Origin: Blautia pseudococcoides
GTDB taxonomy: Bacteria > Bacillota > Clostridia > Lachnospirales > Lachnospiraceae
Assembly (NCBI RefSeq): GCF_001689125.2
Contig: NZ_CP015405.2
Span: forward strand, 2,397,001 to 2,461,000
Length of the DNA: 64,000 nt
Direction of reading: 5' to 3'
In this document: in pieces, positions 18,100 to 27,073 of the stretch
How the letters are laid out: each line of letters opens with the position of its first letter
Numbering within the stretch: the first letter of the stretch is position 1
Notes under the pieces: generated by a model
Databases searched by the model: none
What the model was told of the DNA's origin: nothing
What the model saw: the letters and a program-made list of their open reading frames with translations, nothing else
Translations under genes and position numbers: made by a program

Positions 18100-19080
18100 T
18101 CACTTGTTCCAAATCCAATTTGTAATCCCATAACTTCCGCCAGTGCCATAAGAAATTAGCGATATCCTCTCTTTCTTTTTAAGTAACAAATTTTCGTGTG
18201 CATTAAGTAAACCCCAAAACGTAGTTGCAGTCCCAATGTCCCCTATTTTATTTATGTAAGATATCGCTTTCTCAATTGGCACCTCATATTTCTCGAAGAT
18301 TTGCTTAACTATACTTGTTTTTGTTAATTGTATAAAATATTTATCTACGTTTCCTGCACAACCAGAACTAAAAATGTGATTTAATACTTCGTTTGCTAAA
18401 CGTTCTAACTTTCTATACTCAATTTTCCAATATGCATCGTCTTGAACAAATTTTTTCTCTCCAATAACATTAAAATATTCAGAAGAACCTCCTACCGGTA
18501 AAATTTTAGCCGTATAATACTTTTCAAAGGCGCCAAACTCCCCACCATCAAAAATTGCAATCCCATCTTCACTTGACTTTAACAAAATTGCTACTGCCCC
18601 ATCACCATATAAGAAAGAATCATATGTATCAGCATAATTTATATATTTAGAATTAATATCTGCAGCTATGATTAATATTTTTTTATATACTTCTGCCTTA
18701 ATCATACATATTGAATTTTGAAGTGCATACATTCCTCCCGCTTCTCCTGCTCTAACATCATAAGCGGGTATATCCCCTAATTCTAATTGATTGGCAATTA
18801 CAGGTGCTGTAGCAATCCCTCTTACATCTGGTGTCATTGTTGCCAATATTACGCATCCTATATCGTCGATGCCAATTTTTCCTAGGCATCGTTTGGCAGC
18901 CTTTACAGCTATATCTGCAAGCGATTCATTATTATTAGCGATATGTCTCAAAGTAATATCATATGCACTATCCACAGACTGCTCATTATATACAGCTTGT
19001 AGATAATCATTTGATAAAGTTTTTTCAGGTAAATATCCTCCTATAGACTCAATAACCACTTTTTTTTCTTGTGTATTCAT
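18100..19080 (-). CDS. KAS III-like protein with replaced catalytic triad
   Basis: The 326-aa protein keeps the KAS III fold markers (FLYGDGAVAILL, SYGTGGSYG), but all three catalytic positions differ: Cys is E113 (AGEAGG), His is L252 (FIQLTKTS) and Asn is D281 (KIGDIGTAT). It cannot do normal condensation. Such inactive partners occur in heterodimers, for example PqsB with PqsC, so a complex with the intact paralogue at 17101 is likely (inference). The start follows GAGGAGGG. The third operator dyad lies 22-48 bp upstream, overlapping a TATAAT. Confidence 0.88.
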   Translation of the reverse strand: MNTQEKKVVIESIGGYLPEKTLSNDYLQAVYNEQSVDSAYDITLRHIANNNESLADIAVKAAKRCLGKIGIDDIGCVILATMTPDVRGIATAPVIANQLELGDIPAYDVRAGEAGGMYALQNSICMIKAEVYKKILIIAADINSKYINYADTYDSFLYGDGAVAILLKSSEDGIAIFDGGEFGAFEKYYTAKILPVGGSSEYFNVIGEKKFVQDDAYWKIEYRKLERLANEVLNHIFSSGCAGNVDKYFIQLTKTSIVKQIFEKYEVPIEKAISYINKIGDIGTATTFWGLLNAHENLLLKKKERISLISYGTGGSYGITNWIWNK

Positions 19081-19101
19081 GTTTCCCTCCTCTGTTTATT
19101 A

Positions 19102-19128
19102 TATAACTATTTTAAATATATAGTCATA
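19102..19128. promoter_or_regulatory. Operator C (TATAAC-N15-GTCATA) before the KAS III operon
   Basis: TATAAC (19102-19107) and GTCATA (19123-19128) have the same 15-nt spacer as the sites at 12571 and 13244, with one base different in one half-site. On the minus strand a TATAAT overlaps its downstream end, 22 bp before the ATG at 19080. Confidence 0.7.
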
Positions 19129-20000
19129 TAAAACCAAAAAAATATAATAGCAGTATATATCAACCTAAAAACAAATGTGTGGATTGTCCGTAATTTGTTG
19201 ATTTTTGTCTTATATAAGTATTCCTAACTCCTACATATTTATCCAACACTTCTGTTATATTGTGAAAATTATCTTTCATACCTAGCTCAATAGTTATGCA
19301 TATGGCAACAGGTTAATTATGTCTGTAATATTACTTTTAAGTAAACCCTTGAACTGATAGTATATAAATCATTTCAAGGTACTACGTGAAACATGTCTAA
19401 CTTTTACTCCCAAAGAATCAAATCTCTCAACAGGTGTAATCTTTCGATAAATTCTTTTTTATTTTTTAGAATCCTTATAAATGAGAAAAAAGTCAAAACA
19501 CAATTCGTTCTGACTTTTTATTATTCAATTACATGCCGCCCTGTTTTCCTAATCCATCTTTGTCAACGATACAAACAACTTTTTGTCATATAGCTATAAA
19601 ATCAACCGTTCTATCCCGCAAAGCTGACCAACATTGGACACCAAATGTAAGATGTTATCTTTTTACTTTCTTTATTTTATCATATTTTCATCTCTATAAT
19701 TAAATCTTCAAATTTATTATTTAATAACTCATCCAAAGTTCTCCAAAAACGGTTAACCCAATATCTTTCCTTTATAAGGAAAAATCCTTCTATTCGCAAT
19801 CTGTTGATTATATATTGAAGATATTGCTTTTCACCGTTGCTTACATTAATCCTTTTATCCGCATAATAACCTTTTTCACAATTTTATCCGGTTGCTCGAA
19901 ATGCTGATAGTGCCCTCCGCTCATTTTGATTATCTCTCATGACCCATCTTTGCCAATCGTATCCTTATGCAACTGCTACCAGGCAGGCATCATTTTACAG
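19129..20000. other. Degenerate gene-poor region
   Basis: No intact gene was found. On the minus strand, short open segments at about 19700-19900 (containing NGEKQYLQYIINRLRIEGFFLIKERYW read in pieces) and about 19520-19640 are broken by stops and look like decayed coding DNA. One hairpin at 19487-19519 is listed separately. Confidence 0.4.
19487..19519. terminator. Possible bidirectional terminator
   Basis: AAAAAGTCA and its exact complement TGACTTTTT are separated by 15 nt. The stem is AT-rich and short, so strength is doubtful. Confidence 0.4.
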
Positions 20001-20372
20001 TTATCTTCCGATAGAAATTCCAATACCGGCACTGTTCCACAGGCGGGGAATATTCCCTGTTTCAACGGATGGAATACCTCTTCTTTTTTTCACTGTTTCC
20101 CTGTGTTCCTCCTGCTTCTGTTCCGCTTTGATCCCATCTTCTGGCTCAAACTTATATTCAGCGATCGTTTTCGGGAATCTATCCCTCGTAAAGACTGATA
20201 TGTAAGTATCCTGATTCGGCAGTATCCGTGCCTGATAGACCATTTCATCGTCCATGTACTGCTCTATATCCCAGTACCCATTATTTGCCGCTAATATCTC
20301 TTCCGGTTTAAAACCATATATCTTTGACAAGACACTTTCTTTTTTGTCTTTTTCCATCGGTACGCTCGTCAT
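20001..20372 (-). CDS. Hypothetical mobile-element protein, possibly truncated
   Basis: A frame of 123 codons; an inner ATG gives MEKDKKESVLSKIYGF. The middle part (YWDIEQYMDDEMVYQARIL, ISVFTRDRFPKTIAEYKF) looks like a real soluble protein, whereas the C-terminal about 25 residues are Pro/Gly/Ile-rich and look out of frame. No clear ribosome binding site is seen. The composition resembles accessory proteins of conjugative elements, but I cannot name the family. Confidence 0.4.
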   Translation of the reverse strand: MTSVPMEKDKKESVLSKIYGFKPEEILAANNGYWDIEQYMDDEMVYQARILPNQDTYISVFTRDRFPKTIAEYKFEPEDGIKAEQKQEEHRETVKKRRGIPSVETGNIPRLWNSAGIGISIGR

Positions 20373-20471
20373 AAATATTTGATATAATGACGATTATCCT
20401 TGACCAAACGCCTGCCATCATTTAAAATGATGTTGTCTATGCATGGGCCTGGCAGTGTTTATCTGTCGGGT

Positions 20472-20959
20472 TCATTTTATGTCCGCCTTTTCTGCTTTGA
20501 TATACCGCATGAGCCGTTCCTGGTCCTCTTTCTCCTCCTGCAGAAGCTCCTGGTTGACCCTCAGCACCTCGTCCCAGCTCTCTGGTTCCACCTCGCCCCA
20601 TTTACATTCTTCACAGTAATGCTCGTATGCCTTTTTCAGGCTGTCCGGTTCTTCTGTGAACTGCTCTATATCGTGGTCATAGTTATAAACGTAGTATCTC
20701 CGCGGCATCAGGAAATCTGTGGTGATACAGTAAGCTCTGTCATACCAGGTATTGGCAAACTGCTCTTCATCGCTGCCGTTCCTCTGCCAGCCGTCAGATC
20801 TGCGCCAAAAGACTGTATCAGCTCTCTTGCATTATGCAGGCCGGCACGCAGTTCCATCCGTGTCAGACTGCTGTACTGCTTGTCTGTCAATTCCGGAATA
20901 ATATCTTTTCTGGCACTTTTTGTAACCTGATCCCGTTCTATTTCTTCGATTTTCGTCAT
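20472..20959 (-). pseudogene. Mobile-element accessory protein, frameshifted
   Basis: An ATG after AAAGGAG at 20959 opens MTKIEEIERDQVTKSARKD and continues to about 20793. There the protein-like reading passes to another frame (DGWQRNGSDEEQFANTWYDRAYC) that joins without a stop to the frame starting at 20708 (RRYYVYNYDHDIEQF) and ends at 20472. A single-base loss near 20793 explains this. Alternatively these are two genes joined by a TGATG overlap at 20708. The family was not recognised; the conjugative-element context is inferred from the recombinase nearby. Confidence 0.5.
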
Positions 20960-21011
20960 ACCTTCTACTCCTTTCGCCTCATTAGGGCTTGTCCTTTCTA
21001 TCTGACCGCCA

Positions 21012-21161
21012 TCAGGCGGTTTCATCCCTTTTAGCGACCTCTTCTGGTGTTAATTTCCTGTATTCATATGTACACCCATCCTGGTCCTCCAGCAGTTCCA
21101 CAAGTATCTGGATGATCCTTTCTTCTCTTTCAGCACTGCTCATATTTTCCATAGACTTCAT
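21012..21161 (-). CDS. Small acidic hypothetical protein, 49 aa
   Basis: The ORF follows GGAAGGTG with 7-nt spacing. It is rich in Glu and Asp (SSAEREERIIQILVELLEDQD) and probably helical. It lies upstream of, and in the same direction as, the frameshifted accessory gene, so it is likely part of the same mobile-element operon. No function is recognised. Confidence 0.55.
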   Translation of the reverse strand: MKSMENMSSAEREERIIQILVELLEDQDGCTYEYRKLTPEEVAKRDETA

Positions 21162-21316
21162 ACACTTCACCTTCCTTGTATATGGTATGCATAACAGGTT
21201 GTCTGGGTTCTAATTAATTTCCTGATAATGACTATATTGCTTTCTGTATTTTCTGTTACGGAACATTTTATTCGATGCCATAATGTGCGGAATTCAGCAG
21301 ATTAAGGCAGGGCGAT

Positions 21317-21496
21317 ATGTTCCTTGAACTTGAACAAAATGATTTGATTGCGCGTGCCGCTATGCTATTAGGAGAGAAAGATCCAGTATTTGAATCATTT
21401 GTCGATACATATAGTAGACTAAGCCCCAATAATAGAAAAATCCTTATGAACTTCTTAGTTGAATTTTCTGCTTCATTAGCAGAAAAAAAAGAATAG
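21317..21496 (+). pseudogene. C-terminal remnant of an XRE-type regulator
   Basis: The frame reads GDMFLELEQND, then a helical segment KDPVFESFVDTYSRLSPNN to a stop, followed at once by a hairpin terminator. The GDMF junction matches the same position of the intact regulator at 21814 (GTGDMFVK), so this looks like the tail of a similar repressor whose DNA-binding half is lost. Confidence 0.5.
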
Positions 21497-21516
21497 CCGA
21501 AGCTATTCCTTTTTTT
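21483..21516. terminator. Bidirectional terminator
   Basis: GAATAGC (21491-21497) and GCTATTC (21502-21508) form a stem with a 4-nt loop, flanked by an A-run and a T-run, so it can serve both converging genes. Confidence 0.8.
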
Positions 21517-21631
21517 CTGGCCCTCTATCTGGATAGTTTTTAACAAATGAATAAACAGCTTTAAGCCATTCAACGGTATGTTTTTCGTTTAAAATTTTAG
21601 TTATCGGTTTTCGGTAATTTTGATGTTCCAT
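21503..21631 (-). CDS. Small hypothetical protein divergent from an XRE repressor
   Basis: The 42-aa ORF (start ATG after AAGGATG) contains HTVEWLKAVYSFVKNY, a pattern seen in small helical proteins that accompany phage or ICE repressors. The alternative upstream start at 21688 would use TTG. It reads toward the terminator at 21483-21516 and away from the repressor at 21814. Function unknown. Confidence 0.5.
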   Translation of the reverse strand: MEHQNYRKPITKILNEKHTVEWLKAVYSFVKNYPDRGPEKKE

Positions 21632-21813
21632 ATGTACGCATCCTTCTATATGGCGAACTCCTGAAATTTCTAGTGTGGATTGAATCAATTGCCCTTTTGT
21701 TAACTATGTCATTATTATAATCAATATTGTTAATTTTGTCAATATATTTGTTGACTTTGCAAATTTCTTATGATATTCTTAAATTGTGCTCAAATAATGG
21801 AGGTGACCCATCA

Positions 21814-22194
21814 ATGGAAATTCGGGATAGAATTGCAGAAGTTAGAGCAGCTGTTGACAAAAATCAAGAGGAATTTGGTAATATCTTAGGAGTGACTAAA
21901 TCTACCATTTCTTTGCTGGAAACAAAAAAAAGAGAACCTTCGGAACGATTAATTCGTGACATATGCAGAGAATTTGCCATAAATGAAGAATGGCTACGAA
22001 ATGGAACCGGTGATATGTTTGTTAAATTTACCCCTATGGAAAAAGCATACAATCGTTTCGGGTATATAATGGAAAATTCTTCTTTGTCAAAAAAAGCTGC
22101 TCTTGCAGTACTGCTTGAATTACTGTATACAGTGCCCGATGACAAGTGGGATAAAATAATGGATCAATATAATGAGGCTTTAAGAGAAGGCTAA
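21814..22194 (+). CDS. XRE-family repressor of the mobile element
   Basis: The 126-aa protein has an N-terminal helix-turn-helix (IRDRIAEVR, EEFGNILGVTKSTISLLETKKREPS), the INEEWLRNGTGDMF segment typical of phage/ICE repressors, and a C-terminal helical region. The ATG follows GGAGGTGA. The divergent small gene and the recombinase 300 bp downstream suggest it controls element maintenance or excision (inference). The long AT-rich upstream region holds its promoter. Confidence 0.88.
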   Translation: MEIRDRIAEVRAAVDKNQEEFGNILGVTKSTISLLETKKREPSERLIRDICREFAINEEWLRNGTGDMFVKFTPMEKAYNRFGYIMENSSLSKKAALAVLLELLYTVPDDKWDKIMDQYNEALREG

Positions 22195-22304
22195 ATGGCC
22201 TTCCCTAATATTCCACGAATTAATTGTATAAACTTTGAAATTTGTTTATCATCAAGTTCATCAATTAATTTGTGTAAAGCTTTTCTTTTTTCTTCATTAC
22301 TCAT
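22191..22304 (-). CDS. Small helical protein, 37 aa, convergent with the repressor
   Basis: The ORF MSNEEKRKALHKLIDEL followed by DDKQISKFIQLIRGIL forms two predicted helices, with a weak G-rich ribosome binding site. It overlaps the repressor stop codon by 4 nt in convergent orientation. Similar small proteins occur next to XRE repressors in mobile elements; the role is unknown. Confidence 0.5.
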   Translation of the reverse strand: MSNEEKRKALHKLIDELDDKQISKFIQLIRGILGKAI

Positions 22305-22493
22305 AAATGCGCCCCCTTCATTACGGAGAACTCCTGTTCTTTTTTATAATATACAACACATTTGTTACGCATTCAAGAACGTATGTTCTTATTAAGAATT
22401 TTGTAATGGAACTTTATCATAATAAGTGCGGATTCCCCCCTCTCTATAGATAGATGGAGAAATTGCCTAAATAAATAGATAGGAGCTGATATC

Positions 22494-23849
22494 ATGAAAA
22501 AAATACGATGTGCATTATATGATCGTGTATCTCATGATCTGCAGGCTAAATACGGTCTGTCGCTTGTAACCCAGATGGAAGATCTGCGGCACTATGCTGT
22601 AGACCATGGTTATGAAATTGTGGGAACATATTCCGATGAAGGAATTACAGCCCGGAAGAAGTTGCAGAACCGCAAAGAATTTATGCGGTTGTTGAATGAT
22701 GTGCAACAAGATAAGATTGATCTCATTCTTGTAACCAAGTTAGACCGTTGGTTTAGGAATGTTAAAGACTATCACAATACACAGGCTATACTGGAGGCCC
22801 ATCACTGCAATTGGCGGACAGTTTGTGAGGATTATGATACCTCAACTGCCGATGGCCAACTCAAAATTAATATCATGCTGGCCGTGGCTCAAAACGAGTG
22901 TGATCGCACTAGTGAACGAATTAAGGTTGTCTTCTCACATAAAAAACGTCAGGGTCAACACGTGACCGGCGCAGCTCCCTATGGTTATATCCTGGGCGAA
23001 GATAAAAAACTACATAAAGATCCTGATCGTGAGCATATCGTAAATGAGATATTTAAATACTACTTTTCCTGTTTCTCAAAACGACAGACCGTGTTTTATA
23101 TCCTGGGAAAATACAGAAATGATGAAAAGCTTACAGAATATAAAATTAACCGTATTCTATCCCATGAAGCTTATGCTGGCATTTATGATGGCATTGAAGG
23201 ATATCACCCTGCATATATAACCCCAGAGCAATACAGTCAAATCCACAAAATTTCTGCAGCCAAAAGTTACCCGCATACTCGCGAACCCTATTTGTTTAGC
23301 AGCTTGATAAAATGCCCTCATTGCGGCACCCGGCTGACCGGATTTGTTAAAAAACAAAAATTGGGGAATGGTGATATTAGCTATTATAAAAGATATCGGT
23401 GCAGCAAGAAATATGATTACCACAACTCTCCCTGCATCACGGAGTCTGTTGTGGAAGAATACATGCTTACCAATCTTACGCATCAGTTGGAAATAAATAT
23501 CTTCAACCTGCAGCAACAAAAAGCCTTAGAAAAGAAAACAAAAAATCAGACCTCAAAACTCAAATCAGAAATGGATCGTCTGAACCTCCTGTACCAAAAA
23601 GGGCGCATTGATGAATCATACTATGAACAAGAATACGATAAACTTGAAAAAGAACTGAAAAAAGAGCAGGCCGTTACCGTCCCCATTGAAAAATATCTGG
23701 AGATCCAGAAATCTATTTCTGGAGACTGGCAGAAATTATATGAAAAATTAGATGTAGAGCATCGTAAAGCATTTTGGAAACGTACCATCAAAGAAATATA
23801 TGTGGAACCTGAAACCCATAAAATCTGTGGGTTTGAATTTTTAGTATAG
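22494..23849 (+). CDS. Large serine recombinase (site-specific integrase)
   Basis: The 451-aa protein has an N-terminal resolvase domain with nucleophile S13 (YDRVSHDLQ) and the LVTKLDRWFRN motif. Next come a recombinase domain (about 160-260), a zinc ribbon (CPHCGTRL at about 280, later CSKK and C), a coiled-coil segment (about 345-400) and a C-terminal basic end. It is intact and starts after AGGAG. Enzymes of this class integrate and excise conjugative or mobilisable elements. Its position at the right boundary, next to a disrupted host gene, supports that role here. Confidence 0.95.
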   Translation: MKKIRCALYDRVSHDLQAKYGLSLVTQMEDLRHYAVDHGYEIVGTYSDEGITARKKLQNRKEFMRLLNDVQQDKIDLILVTKLDRWFRNVKDYHNTQAILEAHHCNWRTVCEDYDTSTADGQLKINIMLAVAQNECDRTSERIKVVFSHKKRQGQHVTGAAPYGYILGEDKKLHKDPDREHIVNEIFKYYFSCFSKRQTVFYILGKYRNDEKLTEYKINRILSHEAYAGIYDGIEGYHPAYITPEQYSQIHKISAAKSYPHTREPYLFSSLIKCPHCGTRLTGFVKKQKLGNGDISYYKRYRCSKKYDYHNSPCITESVVEEYMLTNLTHQLEINIFNLQQQKALEKKTKNQTSKLKSEMDRLNLLYQKGRIDESYYEQEYDKLEKELKKEQAVTVPIEKYLEIQKSISGDWQKLYEKLDVEHRKAFWKRTIKEIYVEPETHKICGFEFLV

Positions 23850-23880
23850 AGGTGTAGTAACTTATAAAAATCTGTTGAGT
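23850..23880. other. Right boundary (attachment site) of the mobile element
   Basis: Element DNA ends just after the recombinase stop, and coding for the host substrate-binding protein resumes around 23868-23880 (VEFEPSATAL). Base composition also changes here. The exact crossover bases cannot be fixed without the left end. Confidence 0.6.
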
Positions 23881-24305
23881 TTGAACCAAGCGCCACCGCC
23901 CTTGAAAAAGAAGGGGCCGGTTATGTTGTGGCCTCCTGCGGCGTTGATTCCGGTTATGTTCCTTACACAGCCTACAGTGCCAAAAAAAGTTTTATAGAGA
24001 AAAATCCGGAAATCATTCAGGGCTTTGTCAATGCCATGCAAAAAGGTATGGACTATGTGAACTCCCACACAGCCCAGGAGATTGCCAAGATCATAAAACC
24101 CCAGTTCAAGGAAAACGACTTAGATACCATCACAACCATTGTAAAACGTTATAAAGACCAGGATACCTGGAAAGATAACCTTGTCTTTGAAAAAGACAGT
24201 TTTGAACTTCTCCAGGATATTCTGGACAGTGCAGGTGAATTGAAAGCCCGAGTGGATTACTCTAAACTTGTGGTTACCGATTACGCAGAGAACGCAAAAA
24301 AATAA
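23868..24305 (+). pseudogene. ABC transporter substrate-binding protein (NMT1/SsuA-like), 3' half
   Basis: The open frame reads FEPSATALEKEGAGYVVAS, GYVPYTAYSAKKSF and later NPEIIQGFVNAMQKGMDYV to a stop, matching the C-terminal lobe of NMT1/ThiY/SsuA-type binding proteins. There is no start codon or signal peptide at its left end, because the mobile element has been inserted there. The missing 5' half should be on the other side of the element, outside the window. Confidence 0.8.
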
Positions 24306-24496
24306 GGTGTGTCAGTTTTAATCTGATACCACAACTCACGCAAACCTATTTTTCCTGGTAAAACATGGAGCTTATCACAAACTTTTTATACTAACCCCTT
24401 GTAATATCGTTTTTAATCTGATATCATATATAATATATCACTTCTTATACCTGAAACACATAAAAAGTGATGTAAAATCCTTTGAACTTCTTGCTG

Positions 24497-24547
24497 TAAA
24501 AAGCAGTTGTCCTGTCAGCATCTTCACTGACAGAACAGCTGCTTTTT
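24497..24547. terminator. Intrinsic terminator
   Basis: AAAAAGCAGTTGTCCTGTCAG pairs, with one bulge, with CTGACAG-ACAGCTGCTTTTT. A- and T-runs on both sides allow function in both directions. Confidence 0.85.
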
Positions 24548-24703
24548 CGCTATGATGATATGATAGAGATTCCGCTGCTCTGCGCAAAGCAGTTTTTTTG
24601 CGCCAACGACTGTTTCTGTGTTCTTTGGATCTGTTATGATAAAGGTACGACTGGTGGCAGATGTCTTTAAGACTATTTCCCGTAAATTAAAAAGTGATCA
24701 ATG

Positions 24704-24754
24704 AAAAGAAGCGTTCCTGTCAGCAGCTTCATAGACAGGAACACTTCTTTTTTG
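24704..24754. terminator. Intrinsic terminator of the GH112 gene
   Basis: GAAGCGTTCCTGTC and GACAGGAACACTTC form a long stem flanked by A- and T-runs, 14 bp after the stop of the minus-strand GH112 gene. Its sequence is related to the hairpin at 24497. Confidence 0.85.
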
Positions 24755-24767
24755 CTTCCACTTTTAA

Positions 24768-26936
24768 TTAAATTTCATACCAGATAATCTCATTGGCTTC
24801 CAGATGCAGTTCAAAGCTGCTTCCATCCCCTTTATATACCACTGTATCCTGGGGCTCATAAGTATTGTTGACCACACAGTATTTTCCATTTTTCACATAT
24901 GCATGGACTTCTACGTTATAATTCGATGAGAACCATTTATGCAGGTTTTCCTCATCGTGGGATGACCAGAGGATGGCTCTGTAGAGAAGCCTGCTGTTCT
25001 CAAAGCTGTAAGGAAGGCCGCTGATATATACACTTCTTCCATCTCCGAAATCATTGGCAGCAAGCTGTACTTCCTTATCTACCTGCTTGATGATCGTAGT
25101 TTCCGGAAGGGCAAAAATACTCTTCTGGCCCTCGCCAAAGTCTACCTCCCCTGTACAGTCTTCTGTGATAAAGTGTTTATGTTCTTCCCAGTTGTATTTA
25201 TCCACATTCAGAGTGAATCCGTTCTCTTTCTCCACTCCCATAACCCCGGAGAGCTGGAAGTAACGTCCCTCTCTCTGGCAGGCTGTAGGTTCACCCACAC
25301 CGATGAATCCGCCGCCTTCATATACAAAACGTTTCACTGCTGTGAGAATTTTCTCATCCGCCCAGTTCCCGCCTCCTGAATATGCAGTGTAAGCACCGCC
25401 CACATTGAGAATAACGTCAATATCTTTTAAGATATCCGGATTCTCTCTGATGTCATCAAAACTGATAAATTTCACATCAAAGGGCGCACCGCTCAGAGCC
25501 TCAATAATACCCGCATAAGAATAATTCTGTTTGTAGTAAATGGCATGGTGTACCATATGATTGCCCCAAGCACGCATTTTGCCCCAGCTGTTCAGCACAG
25601 CTACACGTTTTACACAATACGGTGTGGTTCCCTTGATATTGTTATACAGGGTCCTGAATTCCCGGCAAACGCTCTCCACATAGTCAATAAAATCCGGGAA
25701 CTGCATAGCCAGCTTCAGATATCCGCCGTAGCCGATACGGTCGATCGGCTTTCTCAAAATAGCTCTTCTGGCTGTTACCCAGTTCACCTTTGCCTCTTTC
25801 ACCGGGTCACCGCCCTCGTGGAATGTATCCGGGAAGAAGTAGGGAAGAAAACGTCCCTCTGTATAATTCACACCTTCAATATCACTGATCAGGCGCAGGG
25901 TGGAACCATTTCCCACACTTCCCACAACAGCGTCCAGACCTATGGATTTGAATTCATCCATAAATGGCTCAGTTCCAATCCAGTGGTCACCTAAGAACAT
26001 CATGGCTTCCTTGCCGCACTCATGTGTGATATCCACCATCTCTTTCGCCAGCTTGGCAACCTCGCGTCTCTGGAATCTCTGGAAATCCTGGAATTCCTTT
26101 GACGGAATGCGGTAGGTATTGTTCATATAACCCTGGTCAATAATGTATTCCGGACGGAATTTATACCCCGCCTCAGCCTCAAACAGTTCCAGAATGTATG
26201 GACTTATGGACGCGGAATATCCGTACCAGTCCACATATTTTTCTCTTGCCAGTTCATCGAAGATCAGAGTGAACTGGTGGAAAAAAGTTGTATAACGTAT
26301 CACATCAATGTGAGGATTGTCCTGTATGTATTTGCGCAGCCTCTCCATGGAAAATTTGCGGGTCTTCGGCTGGCGGACATCAAAAGTGATCTGCTTTTCC
26401 ACGTCTTTCCAGTCATTGGTCACTGCATTATACATATGTACCGGGTCCCACATAATATAGGCCAGAAAACTGACCGTATAATCATGGAATGCTTTGGCAT
26501 CATGGATGGTCACATTCCCTGTCTCGTCACTGTACTCCCACTGTTCAGTGGAAACCACTTCACCGGTTGTACGGTCAATCACTTCCCACCAACGGGTGAT
26601 ATCATCCCTGGAATTAACCTTGAGCATGTCCGGATACAAATGGTTCATCAGATGAATGGACAGCTCACTTTCAGCCGCATTATAGAAAGGTGTCATGATA
26701 TACATCTGCTGAATCTCATCCGGGTTTGCTTTTGCCCATGTATTGTCTTTTCTGGTTGTATAATAAGTGGAGTAAACCTTAGCATCCACATGGCGCAGCT
26801 CCTCAGGATAGTCTGTTCCGTCACAGTCACGGATAGCGTCTGCGCCCCACCGTTTCACAAGCTCCATTGTCTCCGGAACCACATCCACATCTGTAGGAAT
26901 TGTAACCCGCCCCTTCATTTCCGCTCTTTCACTCAT
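24768..26936 (-). CDS. GH112 galactosyl phosphorylase (galacto-N-biose/lacto-N-biose or galactosyl-rhamnose type)
   Basis: The full-length 722-aa protein begins KGRVTIPTDVDVVPETMEL and contains the GH112 landmarks RWGADAIRDCDGTDYP, WWEVIDRTTGE and MFLGDHWIGTEP. A middle glutamine-amidotransferase-like domain (DVILNVGGAYTAYSGGG) and a C-terminal beta domain follow. GH112 enzymes cleave beta-galactosides of GlcNAc/GalNAc, or of rhamnose, with phosphate in the cytoplasm, giving galactose 1-phosphate. The subgroup cannot be decided by eye. It stands alone between terminators without an adjacent sugar transporter. Mucin or milk glycan use would fit a gut organism. Confidence 0.92.
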   Translation of the reverse strand: MSERAEMKGRVTIPTDVDVVPETMELVKRWGADAIRDCDGTDYPEELRHVDAKVYSTYYTTRKDNTWAKANPDEIQQMYIMTPFYNAAESELSIHLMNHLYPDMLKVNSRDDITRWWEVIDRTTGEVVSTEQWEYSDETGNVTIHDAKAFHDYTVSFLAYIMWDPVHMYNAVTNDWKDVEKQITFDVRQPKTRKFSMERLRKYIQDNPHIDVIRYTTFFHQFTLIFDELAREKYVDWYGYSASISPYILELFEAEAGYKFRPEYIIDQGYMNNTYRIPSKEFQDFQRFQRREVAKLAKEMVDITHECGKEAMMFLGDHWIGTEPFMDEFKSIGLDAVVGSVGNGSTLRLISDIEGVNYTEGRFLPYFFPDTFHEGGDPVKEAKVNWVTARRAILRKPIDRIGYGGYLKLAMQFPDFIDYVESVCREFRTLYNNIKGTTPYCVKRVAVLNSWGKMRAWGNHMVHHAIYYKQNYSYAGIIEALSGAPFDVKFISFDDIRENPDILKDIDVILNVGGAYTAYSGGGNWADEKILTAVKRFVYEGGGFIGVGEPTACQREGRYFQLSGVMGVEKENGFTLNVDKYNWEEHKHFITEDCTGEVDFGEGQKSIFALPETTIIKQVDKEVQLAANDFGDGRSVYISGLPYSFENSRLLYRAILWSSHDEENLHKWFSSNYNVEVHAYVKNGKYCVVNNTYEPQDTVVYKGDGSSFELHLEANEIIWYEI

Positions 26937-27073
26937 AAGAATCTCCTTTCATCCGGTAAAATATTTCAACTTTTTTCTCCTTTGCAGACTACTGCCGCTC
27001 TCTGCCGGAACTTTCGTTTTACTATCTATAGCATACGCAAATTTTCCTCATAAGTCTATCTTCTTCTTGCTAA

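Larger units (their letters stand above)
24306..24767. other. Intergenic region with two strong terminators
   Basis: No gene is seen. It contains a near-duplicate TTTTAATCTGATA motif (about 24316 and 24412) and two hairpins, listed separately. Remaining genes of the disrupted transporter are absent. Confidence 0.5.

Noticed and set aside
20400..20930. 176-codon plus-strand frame
   Set aside because: Antisense to acidic, protein-like minus-strand coding; Cys/Phe/Leu-rich composition typical of a shadow frame.
26277..27053. 258-codon plus-strand frame opposite the GH112 gene
   Set aside because: It is antisense to a clear full-length GH112 gene, has no ribosome binding site and shows no domain.
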